This document shows positions 18,927 to 27,427 of a DNA stretch of 64,000 nt, one piece after another. The position numbers were made by a program, and so were the translations under genes. The DNA lies in contig CAJTOJ010000016.1 in assembly GCA_910577665.1 (NCBI GenBank), positions 1-64,000 of the forward strand, given 5' to 3'. Within the stretch, counting starts at the first letter, position 1, and every line of letters starts with the position of its first letter. The DNA comes from an uncultured Acetatifactor sp. (GTDB taxonomy: Bacteria > Bacillota > Clostridia > Lachnospirales > Lachnospiraceae). The notes under the pieces were generated by a model. The model worked only from the letters and a program-made list of their open reading frames with translations. It searched no databases and was not told the DNA's origin.

Positions 18927-20207
18927 TCAGCTCCTTCTCCCTTTCTTTTTTTCCTTTTTCGTCCATCTTACCTGTCTGGCTTCTGCTTTTTCCTGGTACC
19001 GCATCTCTTCCTCTTCCCGGCGCAGGGCTTCCATCCTGTCCAACGTCTCCCGGTTGTGTTTCTCCATCTCCTCCACTTCCCCCAGATCCTTCCCGTCCAG
19101 GCGCCGGAACCGGTTGATGCCTGCCACCAGAATCATCAGACTGCTCCTGGTGGTATCAAAGACACCATCCTGGTACATCGTGTATGCCAGCAGGCCCAGG
19201 GGTACAGCTATGATCATGCCGAAAACACCGCCCACCTTATAACCGATATACAATAGGAACAGGGTAGGGAGAGGCGCTACCCCGATGGAATCCCCCACAA
19301 TCTTGGGCTGGATCAGTTGTCTGGCAAGCTGTCCTCCTCCCCAGATAATCAGAAGGCCAATGGCCATCTTGTAATCCGCCGCCAGGATCTTGATGATGGC
19401 CCAGGGCACCATCACCGTTCCCGTGCCAAAAAAAGGCAGGAAATCCAGAAAAGCAATGCCAAGGGCTATCAAAACAAAATAATTCACCCTCAAGATTCCC
19501 AGCCCCACTACCAGCAGCAGGTACATCCACACCTCGATCTTCAGCTGGGCCTTCAGATATCCTCCCACAGAGTCCGAGAGACTCTGACAGACCAGACGGT
19601 AGCGCATCTGGATGGGCGCCGGGGCATGCTTCCGGCACCAGGCATTGATCTGGTGTCTCTCTGCCACGAAGAAATAGGCAGAGAGCAGAGCCATGATCAC
19701 ACCGATGAAAATACCTGGAAGTTGCTTGGCCACATTGCCCGCTGCCTCAATGGTAGGCGTACCCATCTGTCCGAAAAAGTCTCCCAGATACAGGCCAATG
19801 TTCTCTGCTACATTATGCAGGGCCGCCTGGGTATCCCCGGGCAGCCTGTCTAACAGTACTTCCAGACTCTTACCGATATTCTGCAGGTCTGTCTCCATAC
19901 CAGCCCACATCTGAGGCAGTTCACTGATCAGTCCTGCAATCTGCTGGAACAGCATTGAGACAATCCCATAGAGCAACAATACCACCAGTGCTATCACCAC
20001 AACAATCACAAAAGCACTGCCGATCTTCCGCTTCAGCTTCACCTTCTCCTCAAAAAAGCGAACCAGGGGACCTGCAATCAAAGCTATGATCCACCCCACC
20101 ACAAAAGGGGAAAAAAATACAAAAGCCCTGGGCACCAGGAAAACAATTCCCAGGAATATCACTGCTGCCACAGCAAGGTTTACCACCGCTTTACAGTATT
20201 TTCTCAT
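18927..20207 (-). CDS. AI-2E family transporter (YtvI/PerM type)
   Basis: 426 aa membrane protein with about seven or eight helices, standard family length. Typical parts: the N-terminal helix pair with FFSPFVVGWIIALI, the long soluble stretch after helix 3, and the C-terminal LPFFGTGTVMVPWAI and GGVFGMIIAVPLGLLAY. The last 60 residues are a charged, partly coiled-coil tail (EEVEEMEKHNRETLDRMEALRREEEE). Family members are linked to AI-2 export or ion transport, but function here is not provable. The chosen start has GGAG 9 nt upstream; another ATG lies 15 bp upstream. Confidence 0.85.
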   Translation of the reverse strand: MRKYCKAVVNLAVAAVIFLGIVFLVPRAFVFFSPFVVGWIIALIAGPLVRFFEEKVKLKRKIGSAFVIVVVIALVVLLLYGIVSMLFQQIAGLISELPQMWAGMETDLQNIGKSLEVLLDRLPGDTQAALHNVAENIGLYLGDFFGQMGTPTIEAAGNVAKQLPGIFIGVIMALLSAYFFVAERHQINAWCRKHAPAPIQMRYRLVCQSLSDSVGGYLKAQLKIEVWMYLLLVVGLGILRVNYFVLIALGIAFLDFLPFFGTGTVMVPWAIIKILAADYKMAIGLLIIWGGGQLARQLIQPKIVGDSIGVAPLPTLFLLYIGYKVGGVFGMIIAVPLGLLAYTMYQDGVFDTTRSSLMILVAGINRFRRLDGKDLGEVEEMEKHNRETLDRMEALRREEEEMRYQEKAEARQVRWTKKEKKKGRRS

Positions 20208-20343
20208 GATCCCACTCCTCATCCGTTACACGGTTTCTTTCAGGCACTGCCACCATTCTCTTTTTGTGCACCCTCTTGCATAAGATCATCTGAGATTCCA
20301 TGCCCCACATTTTCATACACTTTTCCGCTACAGGGGCACTGGC

Positions 20344-20940
20344 TCACTCCTGACACTCCTGGATCAAGCCATCCAGGATCTCATAGAGTTCTTCCCTGCC
20401 CTGCTTCGTCTCCGATGAAAAAGGGATGATAATCCCGTCCGATGCCAGTTGCAGCGTGCTGCGGATCAGCTTAAGCTGGGTCTGTACCTGGCTTCTCTTG
20501 ATCTTATCCAGCTTGGTGGCAATGACAATAGGCTGATATCCATTCCCACAGATCCATCTATACATGATCCTGTCATTTTCCGAGGGCGCATGTCGGATAT
20601 CCACCAGCAGGAATACCTGTCTGAGCTGCTTTGACTGGTGCAGGTACTTCTCAATCATCCTGCCCCACTGGGCCTTCACCTTCTCATTGGCCTTGGCATA
20701 GCCATATCCAGGCAGATCCACGAAATAAATGGAATCATTTATATTATAATAGTTGATAGTCTGTGTCTTTCCGGGCTGGGCACTGGTTCTGGCCAGGGCC
20801 TTGCGGTTCATCAGTGCATTGATCAGGGAAGACTTCCCCACATTGCTTTTCCCGGCAAAAGCTACCTCCGGATATCTGTTCTCGGGAAATTTGCTGGTGA
20901 TCCCGCACACGGTCTCCAGGCTGACATTCTTGATAACCAT
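20344..20940 (-). CDS. engB: Ribosome biogenesis GTPase YsxC/EngB
   Basis: 198 aa GTPase required for assembly of the large ribosomal subunit. G1 GKSNVGKSS, G3 DLPGYG, G4 TKLD and a G2-region TSAQPGKTQT are all present. AAGGAGAG lies before the ATG at 20940. The open frame continues upstream into the family 2 repeat and is not translated from there. It lies downstream of clpX, the usual Firmicute neighbour, but separated from it by the repeat and a terminator. Confidence 0.96.
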   Translation of the reverse strand: MVIKNVSLETVCGITSKFPENRYPEVAFAGKSNVGKSSLINALMNRKALARTSAQPGKTQTINYYNINDSIYFVDLPGYGYAKANEKVKAQWGRMIEKYLHQSKQLRQVFLLVDIRHAPSENDRIMYRWICGNGYQPIVIATKLDKIKRSQVQTQLKLIRSTLQLASDGIIIPFSSETKQGREELYEILDGLIQECQE

Positions 20941-20987
20941 AAAACGACTCTCCTTCTTTTGCAGTCTGTTTCTGAGTCCTGCCAGTT

Positions 20988-21153
20988 CTAGAGCGTGTTT
21001 GAAAATTGCTTTCTGCCAGATGTGCGTCACAACTTGTGGGAGATTTGACCCAAATGAGGGAGACGTAGTGGGCTACGTTGACCGAATGAGGGCCAAATAT
21101 ACCGCAAAGCGGGGCGTGCAGATGGCGGGAATGAATTTTCAAACACGCTCTAG
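20988..21153. mobile_element. MITE-like repeat, family 2, copy 2
   Basis: 166 bp with perfect 20-bp terminal inverted repeats (CTAGAGCGTGTTTGAAAATT at 20988-21007 and its complement at 21134-21153). A central dyad ACGTAG-TGGG-CTACGT lies near 21066-21081. No transposase. If the outer CTA/TAG bases belong to the target, a TA dinucleotide is duplicated, as for IS630/Tc1-type elements. It splits the clpX-engB interval. A frame of about 45 codons (MCVTTCGR...) is open in both copies but has no ribosome site. Confidence 0.88.
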
Positions 21154-21271
21154 GATTTCTGTGACAGAGCCAGCCATGTCAGACGCCACTGGCATTTGCC
21201 TCTGTCCTCCGGACGGCTGTAACACCCATATATGCAAGAGCATCGTTTTCCCAACGATGCTCTCCTTTATA

Positions 21272-21307
21272 CAAAACCGAAAACCTGCCACCGGCCCCGG
21301 CGGCAGG
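21272..21307 (-). terminator. clpX terminator
   Basis: Stem CCTGCCNCCGG / CCGGNGGCAGG followed on the minus strand by TTTTCGGTTTT, 14 bp beyond the clpX stop. A second dyad, GAGCATCGTT/AACGATGCTC, follows at 21238-21262. Confidence 0.75.
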
Positions 21308-21320
21308 CCTCCTGTTGTCA

Positions 21321-22592
21321 CTATATGGCTGTGTTCAGATTCCTGCGCGCATTCTTATGAATGGTCAGTGGTTCCGTGGTTCCTTCCACAGCTTCCCTGG
21401 TAATCACACAGGCTTCTATGGAATCATCGGAAGGAATCCGGTACATCGTATCCATCATAACACTTTCCATGACGGAACGCAGGCCCCTGGCCCCTGTCTT
21501 GCGCTCAAAAGCCTTGTCGGCAATGGCTCCGATGGCATCCTCCTCAAAGGACAGATCCACATCATCCATATCAAACAGCTTCTGGTACTGCTTGATCAGT
21601 GCATTCTTCGGCTCTTTCAGAATACGCACCAGCGCCTCCCTGTCCAGTCCCTTCAATGGCACACAGATGGGCACACGGCCTACAAATTCCGGGATCAACC
21701 CGAATTTAACCAGATCCTGGGGTGTCACCTCTTTTAAAATGTCATCCAGGCCCAGATTTGTCTTCTGGGTCACTTCTGTGTTGAAACCAATTGCTTTCCG
21801 GTCCAGCCTGGACTCCACGATCTTATCCAGGCCATCAAAGGCCCCTCCACAGATAAAGAGGATATTGGAGGTATCAACAGTGATCAGCTCCTGATGGGGA
21901 TGTTTCCTTCCCCCCTGTGGCGGTACGCTGGCCACAGTGCCCTCCACAATTTTCAGCAGCGCCTGCTGCACCCCTTCCCCGGACACGTCCCGGGTAATAG
22001 ATACATTCTCACCCTTCTTGGTGATCTTGTCAATTTCATCAATATAGATAATGCCATACTGCGCCCGCTCCACATCATAGTCAGCCGCCTGGATCAGCTT
22101 CAGCAGGATATTCTCTACATCCTCCCCCACGTACCCGGCCTCGGTCAAAGTAGTGGCATCCGCAATGGCAAAGGGCACATTGATGATTTTGGCCAGGGTC
22201 TGGGCCAGATAAGTCTTGCCCGAACCAGTGGGACCTACCATGATAATATTGCTCTTCTGCAGCTCGATGTCATCCAGGTCCCTGGGTGCCGTCACCCTCT
22301 TATAGTGGTTATACACAGATACGGCCAGTACCTTTTTGGCCTCCTCCTGCCCCACTACATATTCGTCCAGAAAATTCTTGATCTGAATCGGCTTCAGCAG
22401 ATTGATCTCTGTGTGTACTGCCTCCTCAACCTCATCCTCCTCCAGCTCCTCCTCCAGGATATCCGCACAGATGTCTATACATTCGTCACAGATATACACG
22501 CCTGCCGGCCCTGCAATCAATTTGCGCACCTGACCCTGGGTCTTGTTGCAAAAGGAACATCTGATATCACTTCCTAATATTTTTCCTGCCAT
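21321..22592 (-). CDS. clpX: ClpX, ATPase subunit of the ClpXP protease
   Basis: 423 aa unfoldase that feeds ClpP. The N-terminal zinc-binding domain has Cys12, Cys15, Cys35 and Cys38. Walker A is GPTGSGKT, Walker B IIYIDEIDKI, followed by the sensor region RDVSGEGVQQALLKI. The ClpP-binding IGF-type loop corresponds to KAIGFNT. GGAG precedes the ATG. It lies 15 bp after clpP in the same direction, so the two form an operon. Confidence 0.97.
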   Translation of the reverse strand: MAGKILGSDIRCSFCNKTQGQVRKLIAGPAGVYICDECIDICADILEEELEEDEVEEAVHTEINLLKPIQIKNFLDEYVVGQEEAKKVLAVSVYNHYKRVTAPRDLDDIELQKSNIIMVGPTGSGKTYLAQTLAKIINVPFAIADATTLTEAGYVGEDVENILLKLIQAADYDVERAQYGIIYIDEIDKITKKGENVSITRDVSGEGVQQALLKIVEGTVASVPPQGGRKHPHQELITVDTSNILFICGGAFDGLDKIVESRLDRKAIGFNTEVTQKTNLGLDDILKEVTPQDLVKFGLIPEFVGRVPICVPLKGLDREALVRILKEPKNALIKQYQKLFDMDDVDLSFEEDAIGAIADKAFERKTGARGLRSVMESVMMDTMYRIPSDDSIEACVITREAVEGTTEPLTIHKNARRNLNTAI

Positions 22593-22607
22593 TTTTCTAC
22601 TCCTGTT

Positions 22608-23204
22608 TTAGGCCTTCGGTGTCTCATGGGATGTGATCACCATGTCAATCAGCCCATATTCCTTCGCCTCTTCGGCGCTCATCCAGTTGTCACGTTCTGT
22701 ATCCGCACAGATGGTCTCATAGTCCCTGCCTGTATTCTCAGCCAGGATATGGTTCAGCTTCTCTCTTGTCTTCAGGATATGTCTTGCGGCAATGTCGATC
22801 TCGGTTGCCTGGCCCTGGGTCCCGCCAGCAGGCTGGTGGATCATGATCTCTGCGTTGGGCAGCGCGAACCGCTTCCCCCTGGCACCGCCTGACAACAGGA
22901 AGGATCCCATGCTGGCCGCCATACCGATACACACTGTGGAAACGTCACACTTGATATAATTCATGGTATCATAGATTGCCATACCGGCTGTGATGACACC
23001 GCCGGGACTGTTGATATACAGGTGGATGTCCTTCTCCGGATCCTCCGCCTCCAGGAACAGAAGCTGTGCCACTACGATACTGGCAGATACATCATTGACC
23101 TCTTCCCCCAGAAATATGATCCTGTCCTTCAGCAACCTGGAATAAATATCATAAGATCTCTCACCTTTGCTTGTCTGCTCTACCACATAAGGTATTAAAC
23201 TCAT
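22608..23204 (-). CDS. clpP: ClpP, proteolytic subunit of Clp proteases
   Basis: 198 aa serine protease that forms the tetradecameric chamber. The catalytic triad is Ser98 (GMAASMG), His123 (EIMIHQP) and Asp173 (DTERDNWM). GGAGGG lies 6 nt before the chosen ATG; a GTG directly upstream is too close to it. It has its own sigma-A promoter and leads into clpX. No CtsR or CIRCE-like repeat is visible near the promoter. Confidence 0.97.
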   Translation of the reverse strand: MSLIPYVVEQTSKGERSYDIYSRLLKDRIIFLGEEVNDVSASIVVAQLLFLEAEDPEKDIHLYINSPGGVITAGMAIYDTMNYIKCDVSTVCIGMAASMGSFLLSGGARGKRFALPNAEIMIHQPAGGTQGQATEIDIAARHILKTREKLNHILAENTGRDYETICADTERDNWMSAEEAKEYGLIDMVITSHETPKA

Positions 23205-23365
23205 CACAAACCCTCCAGTCTATTCTTTCTTTTTCCTATCTTTTGCTTCTTCAAGGTACTACCGGCCTGCCATTTTCATGGCACAGAATCCTTTCTGCCT
23301 GTTGCATGTTAAAAAGGCTTATCTGTCCGAGGTCAAACGGGCCGCCAGACCATTCTAATCTCTCT

Positions 23366-23394
23366 ATCATATCCCAATCATAGGGGTTTTTCAA
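23366..23394 (-). promoter_or_regulatory. clpP promoter
   Basis: TTGAAA (23394-23389), a 17-bp spacer and TATGAT (23371-23366). The leader to the ATG is about 155 nt. Confidence 0.65.
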
Positions 23395-23439
23395 CGTAAA
23401 AACAAGGAATTTCATATTTTTTTCATGAAATCCTTGAAA

Positions 23440-23475
23440 ACACAAAGGTTGTATCCCGGAATCCGGGATACAACC
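23440..23475 (-). terminator. tig terminator
   Basis: Near-perfect dyad GGTTGTATCCCG / CGGGATACAACC followed on the minus strand by TTTGTGTTTT, 20 bp beyond the tig stop. Confidence 0.8.
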
Positions 23476-23495
23476 GTCTGCATATCTCCGGGTTC

Positions 23496-24797
23496 CTACT
23501 GGGCAGATTCCACCTCAACTGCGTTCTCCACCACAAACTCCACAGCCTTCTTGATGCAAATGTCTTCCATCACCTGTGCTTTGCCGTTTTCCCCCAGAAG
23601 TTCTTTCACCTTGTCCGTCTCCATCTGGTATGCCTCACCCATGGACTTGATCTCTTCCTCATATTCTTCCCAAGAAGCGGTAATGCCTTCTGCAGCCACC
23701 ACGGCCTCCAGAACCAGTCTGGACTGGATACGGCTCATGGCCTGGGGCTTCATCTGCTCCACCAGCATCTGGGTTGTCACACCTGTATACTGTGTATACT
23801 GCTCCATGGAGATTCCCTGGGCCTGCATTCTCTGGGCATAATCCTGGGCCATCTGTCTCTGCTGGGTCTCCACCATGGCGTCCGGGATATCCATCTGTGC
23901 ATCCTTTATAATCGCCTGGATCACATCCTCTTCCTTCACGTTCCTGGCTTCGGCTGCCTTTCTGTCCGCCAGCTTCTTGCGGACCTCTTCCCTGTACTCC
24001 TCAACGGTATCGCTCTCCTCAGAGATGTCGCCCACAAACTCCTCATCCAGCTCGGGCAACTGCTTCTCCTGCAGACTCTTTACGGTACACTTGAACACAG
24101 CCGCCTTCCCTGCAAGCTCTGCAGCCTGGTATTCTTCCGGAAATGTAACGTTTACATCTGTCTCAACCCCGATCTGTGCACCCACCAGGGCTTCCTCAAA
24201 GCCAGGGATAAAGGTATGGGAACCGATGGTCAAAGGATAGCCCTCTCCCTTGCCACCCTCAAAGGCCACACCGTCCACAAACCCTTCATAGTCTATGGTG
24301 GCTATATCTCCTTCCTGCACGGCTCTGTCTGTAACATCCACCGTCCTGGAATTCTTCTCCCGCTCCCTGTCAATCTCTGCACCCACTTCTGCATCCGTGA
24401 CTTCCAGATCAGTCTTAGGCACCTCCACACCCTTGTACCTGCCAAGGGTCACCTCCGGCTTCAGCGCCACTTCCGCCGTGAAGATAAAAGGCTTTCCAGC
24501 CTCCAACTGCACCACATCCACCTTAGGGCTGGACACGATCTCTTCCTGGCACTCCTCCAGGGCCTTCTCATATGCATCAGGAATCAAGTCATTGGCTGCA
24601 TCCTCATAGAAAATCTCCCTTCCGTACATCTGCTCGATCATCTTGCGAGGCGCCTTGCCCTTGCGGAAACCGGGAATGCTGATCTTATTCCTGGATTTTA
24701 AGTGGGCACCCTGGATGGCTTTCTCCAGCTCCTCGGCGGATACCTCTATGGTCAGCTTCGCCATGTTTTTTTCTAATTTTTCCACCTGTAAACTCAT
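23496..24797 (-). CDS. tig: Trigger factor, ribosome-bound chaperone and prolyl isomerase
   Basis: 433 aa. The N-terminal ribosome-binding domain has the signature GFRKGKAPRKMIE. A FKBP-type isomerase domain (about 155-245) includes GDIATIDYEGFVDG and FIPGFEEALVG. A helical C-terminal chaperone domain follows. AAAGGAGG precedes the ATG. It has its own promoter about 320 bp upstream, and a family 1 repeat lies inside the transcribed leader. Order tig-clpP-clpX is the usual one. Confidence 0.96.
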   Translation of the reverse strand: MSLQVEKLEKNMAKLTIEVSAEELEKAIQGAHLKSRNKISIPGFRKGKAPRKMIEQMYGREIFYEDAANDLIPDAYEKALEECQEEIVSSPKVDVVQLEAGKPFIFTAEVALKPEVTLGRYKGVEVPKTDLEVTDAEVGAEIDREREKNSRTVDVTDRAVQEGDIATIDYEGFVDGVAFEGGKGEGYPLTIGSHTFIPGFEEALVGAQIGVETDVNVTFPEEYQAAELAGKAAVFKCTVKSLQEKQLPELDEEFVGDISEESDTVEEYREEVRKKLADRKAAEARNVKEEDVIQAIIKDAQMDIPDAMVETQQRQMAQDYAQRMQAQGISMEQYTQYTGVTTQMLVEQMKPQAMSRIQSRLVLEAVVAAEGITASWEEYEEEIKSMGEAYQMETDKVKELLGENGKAQVMEDICIKKAVEFVVENAVEVESAQ

Positions 24798-24874
24798 GAT
24801 TCTCGCTTCCTCCTTTATACCCCTGGGGTGTATCTCCTTGTCCTGTATACCTGCCTGCAGCTGGCAGATCCATA

Positions 24875-25019
24875 GCTACTGTTCACGGCGCAGCCGTAAA
24901 CAGCAACGTGACGCACACAAAACGAGCAAAGAACGCTCGTTTTGGCGCACGCAGTCCCGGGTTTGTCACGCAAAAGGTGCGTGAAAACACCTCACGGCGA
25001 TACCCCAGTGAACAATAAC
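24875..25019. mobile_element. MITE-like structured repeat, family 1, copy C
   Basis: 145 bp. The ends GCTACTGTTCAC and GTGAACAATAAC pair at 10 of 12 positions, flanked by the perfect 8-bp direct repeat GATCCATA (24867-24874 and 25020-25027). Hairpin AAAACGAGC/GCTCGTTTT is followed by the shared block GGCGCACGCAGTCCCGGG. It lies between the tig promoter and start codon, so it is probably transcribed. Confidence 0.88.
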
Positions 25020-25126
25020 GATCCATACCATGGCTCTTCGTGGCAGGAGATACGGCACATACTTCCAGAATAGCCATTTTCTATCCCGCCATACAAAAGT
25101 GCAGACATGTTCACAATCATTTCGCA

Positions 25127-25155
25127 ATTATAGCATATAAATGAAAAAAACACAA
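25127..25155 (-). promoter_or_regulatory. tig promoter
   Basis: TTGTGT (25155-25150), a 17-bp spacer and TATAAT (25132-25127). Transcription from here would cross repeat copy C before reaching tig. Confidence 0.65.
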
Positions 25156-25239
25156 ATGTTTTTCATGCACAAATTGCAAAGCAAATTTTGAACGGAAACA
25201 ACATTTTCCATTGCTTCACTACTCCCTTTGCCGGTTATC

Positions 25240-26022
25240 CTACAGGCCGGACTCCGGTCCACTGCCCGGAAAAGGCGTATATTCCCTAAAGATATCCCCT
25301 ATATCCTTCTGATACACATTCCCACCCAGCACATTTCCCTCCGGGTCAAAACACACGGCCCGTATGTCTTTGGGATCCTCCTCATAGGGATTGTGCCATT
25401 CCCTGTCCAGGTCAAAATATTCCTCCAGATACCTGCGGGCATTCCCCTGGGGGAAGATCACATTGCCGTCATTTGCCTCTATTCCCATCTCCTGGAATCC
25501 AAGAAGGATCTCTTCTGTCTTCCTGTCATAGGGATTGTCTGCACCATTGCCCTTGATCCAGGCCGGCTGGGTACGGATCTTGATCCCTTCTGCCCTAACT
25601 GCCTTCGCAAACCGTTTTACCGGTTCTAAGGGAATGGTCTCCTGGTGGAAGGCATCCACAGACAGCAGGATGTCATTCACCCCGCTAAGGGCAAGTTCGC
25701 CGGCCACCTTCCCGATCTTTTCGGGATCCCTGGTAAAAAAACCATTGGTGATAATCTGTCTGTATGGAACGCCACATTCTGCCGCCATGGCATGGATCCG
25801 GCACACCACCTCCGGATGCAGCAGAGGTTCCCCGCCGAAAGTCATAACAGATTGCAGCTGGTAGTCTCTGGCAATCTCAAAAAGAACCTGTGCCGCCCGC
25901 TCTCCATCCAGAAGAGTCTCCGGTCCTGCATGATCCCCCTGGGAACAGTGTTTGCATCTTCCCGTACAGGCATATGTGACCACGAATTCAACACGGTTTA
26001 AATTTCGAATATAAGGATTCAT
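25240..26022 (-). CDS. Radical SAM enzyme next to an ABC importer
   Basis: 260 aa. The Fe4S4-binding motif is Cys19-x3-Cys23-x2-Cys26 (YACTGRCKHC). A TFGGEPLLHPEV SAM-binding segment and a TNGFFT strand follow. The C-terminal part lacks a full SPASM cysteine set, so any auxiliary cluster is doubtful. AGGAGG precedes the ATG. It lies 67 bp downstream of the fused ABC transporter gene, and the three genes (binding protein, fused transporter, radical SAM) look like one operon. Its substrate is unknown; processing the imported compound is an inference. Confidence 0.85.
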   Translation of the reverse strand: MNPYIRNLNRVEFVVTYACTGRCKHCSQGDHAGPETLLDGERAAQVLFEIARDYQLQSVMTFGGEPLLHPEVVCRIHAMAAECGVPYRQIITNGFFTRDPEKIGKVAGELALSGVNDILLSVDAFHQETIPLEPVKRFAKAVRAEGIKIRTQPAWIKGNGADNPYDRKTEEILLGFQEMGIEANDGNVIFPQGNARRYLEEYFDLDREWHNPYEEDPKDIRAVCFDPEGNVLGGNVYQKDIGDIFREYTPFPGSGPESGL

Positions 26023-26089
26023 CCAGATACCTCCTGTCTGGCAATTGTCTCTTTAGGAAACTTCTGGTTTTCACGAAGGGCACCCTGTC

Positions 26090-27427
26090 CTAAATGTGGG
26101 AGGCAATAAGCAGTGTCCTGCCCCGCTGCCGCTGTCGGATATAACACTCTGCCCGTCTTCGGGTCTCCTGATCCATCCCGGTAAACGGCTCATCCAGCAG
26201 TACCATATCCGCCTCGGCCTCCATGGCCCGCACCAGTGCCACCCGGCGCTTCATGCCGCCGCTTAAGGTCTTGACTGGCTGCTCCAGCACATCCGGCTCC
26301 AGCAGCTTTTCCAGGGCGCGGGCTGCCTCCTCCCTGTCCCCTGTGACCAGTTCCACATTGCACAGGGCACTGTATGCCTCGCAGAGCCTGTCTTCCTGAA
26401 ACAGGACACTGATGCGGACATCCCCTGTAATCCGGCCCCCATCCGGCTCCTCCAGTCCACACAGGAGCCGGAACAAAGTGGTCTTCCCGCTGCCGGAAGG
26501 CGCTTTCAGCAGATATGTCTCCCCCTGGCGGTAAACTCTGCTTACATCCTGCAATACCTGCCTGTCCCCGTAGGCTTTCGTCACGCATGTAAGAACCAGT
26601 TGTGCTTCTGTGCGCTCCCTGCCCCCGATATCCACGCCCCTGGTCCGGCTTCTGGCAGTACCTTTCTTCCGTATCCCGGGTTCCCAGGAAAAAAAAAGCC
26701 CCACAAGCCACAGCACCAAATGTTCCAGCAGTACACTGAGTACCACAATCCCTGCTGTCTGAGCCAATACCCCCGCGGTATCCAGATATATTTTAGATAG
26801 ATAAAGCTGCTCACCCAGGGAAAACCGGGGTATTCCAATGACCTCCGCTGCCACTCCGGCCTTCCAGCACATGCCCAGGGCTGTCTTGAGCCCACTTACA
26901 AGAAAAGGAGCCAGGGCAGGCCTGTAAATATAAAAAAACAGGGCTCTTGCGGACAACCTGAATACCTGCGCCATCTCCAGCAGTTTCCTGTCCGTGCTGT
27001 GCAGTCCCTCCAGGATATTGTGATAGAGACCTGGCAGAACTACCAGGAAGCTGACCACCACAGCCAGAAAACCGGATCCCCACCAGATCAGCAATAGTAC
27101 CACAAAAGAAGCCACCGGAACCGTCTTCATGAGACCAATCACCGGGGAGAGCACCTCTTCCAGCAACAGGCTGCGGTAGCTGCCCGCCGCCAGAACCGCT
27201 GCCGCCAGAAAACCACACATGGCCCCGGCACTGATACGCAGCAGTGTACTGCCCACAGCCCGGTAAAAATCCGGCTTCTTTAGCAGTATCAGAAGTTTCC
27301 AGACTGTCTGCCCGGGAGTAGACAACAAAAGGGGATTGTCCACCCACAGGGCAAGAAGCTGCCAGACTACTACCCAGCCCAGCCCGATCAACAGCTTCCT
27401 GTATCTGCAATTCTCATTTCCCTTCAT
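26090..27427 (-). CDS. ABC importer with permease and ATPase fused in one chain
   Basis: 445 aa. Residues 1-250 are a SsuC/TauC-like permease with about six helices and the loop GLKTALGMCWKAGVAAEVIG that docks the ATPase. Residues 275-445 are a SsuB/TauB-like ATPase: Walker A APSGSGKTT (309-317), Q-loop Gln344, signature LSGGM (388-392), Walker B MVLLDEP (Glu413) and switch His444. The chain ends one residue after the switch His, so the usual C-terminal helices are missing. These domains are normally separate proteins. The start overlaps the 3' end of the binding-protein gene by 14 bp, so the pair is translationally coupled. Confidence 0.85.
   Translation of the reverse strand: MKGNENCRYRKLLIGLGWVVVWQLLALWVDNPLLLSTPGQTVWKLLILLKKPDFYRAVGSTLLRISAGAMCGFLAAAVLAAGSYRSLLLEEVLSPVIGLMKTVPVASFVVLLLIWWGSGFLAVVVSFLVVLPGLYHNILEGLHSTDRKLLEMAQVFRLSARALFFYIYRPALAPFLVSGLKTALGMCWKAGVAAEVIGIPRFSLGEQLYLSKIYLDTAGVLAQTAGIVVLSVLLEHLVLWLVGLFFSWEPGIRKKGTARSRTRGVDIGGRERTEAQLVLTCVTKAYGDRQVLQDVSRVYRQGETYLLKAPSGSGKTTLFRLLCGLEEPDGGRITGDVRISVLFQEDRLCEAYSALCNVELVTGDREEAARALEKLLEPDVLEQPVKTLSGGMKRRVALVRAMEAEADMVLLDEPFTGMDQETRRRAECYIRQRQRGRTLLIASHI

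Noticed and set aside
20941..21030. 30-residue N-terminal extension of EngB
   Set aside because: The upstream part is read from the family 2 repeat, while a good ribosome site and the family N-terminus fit the ATG at 20940.
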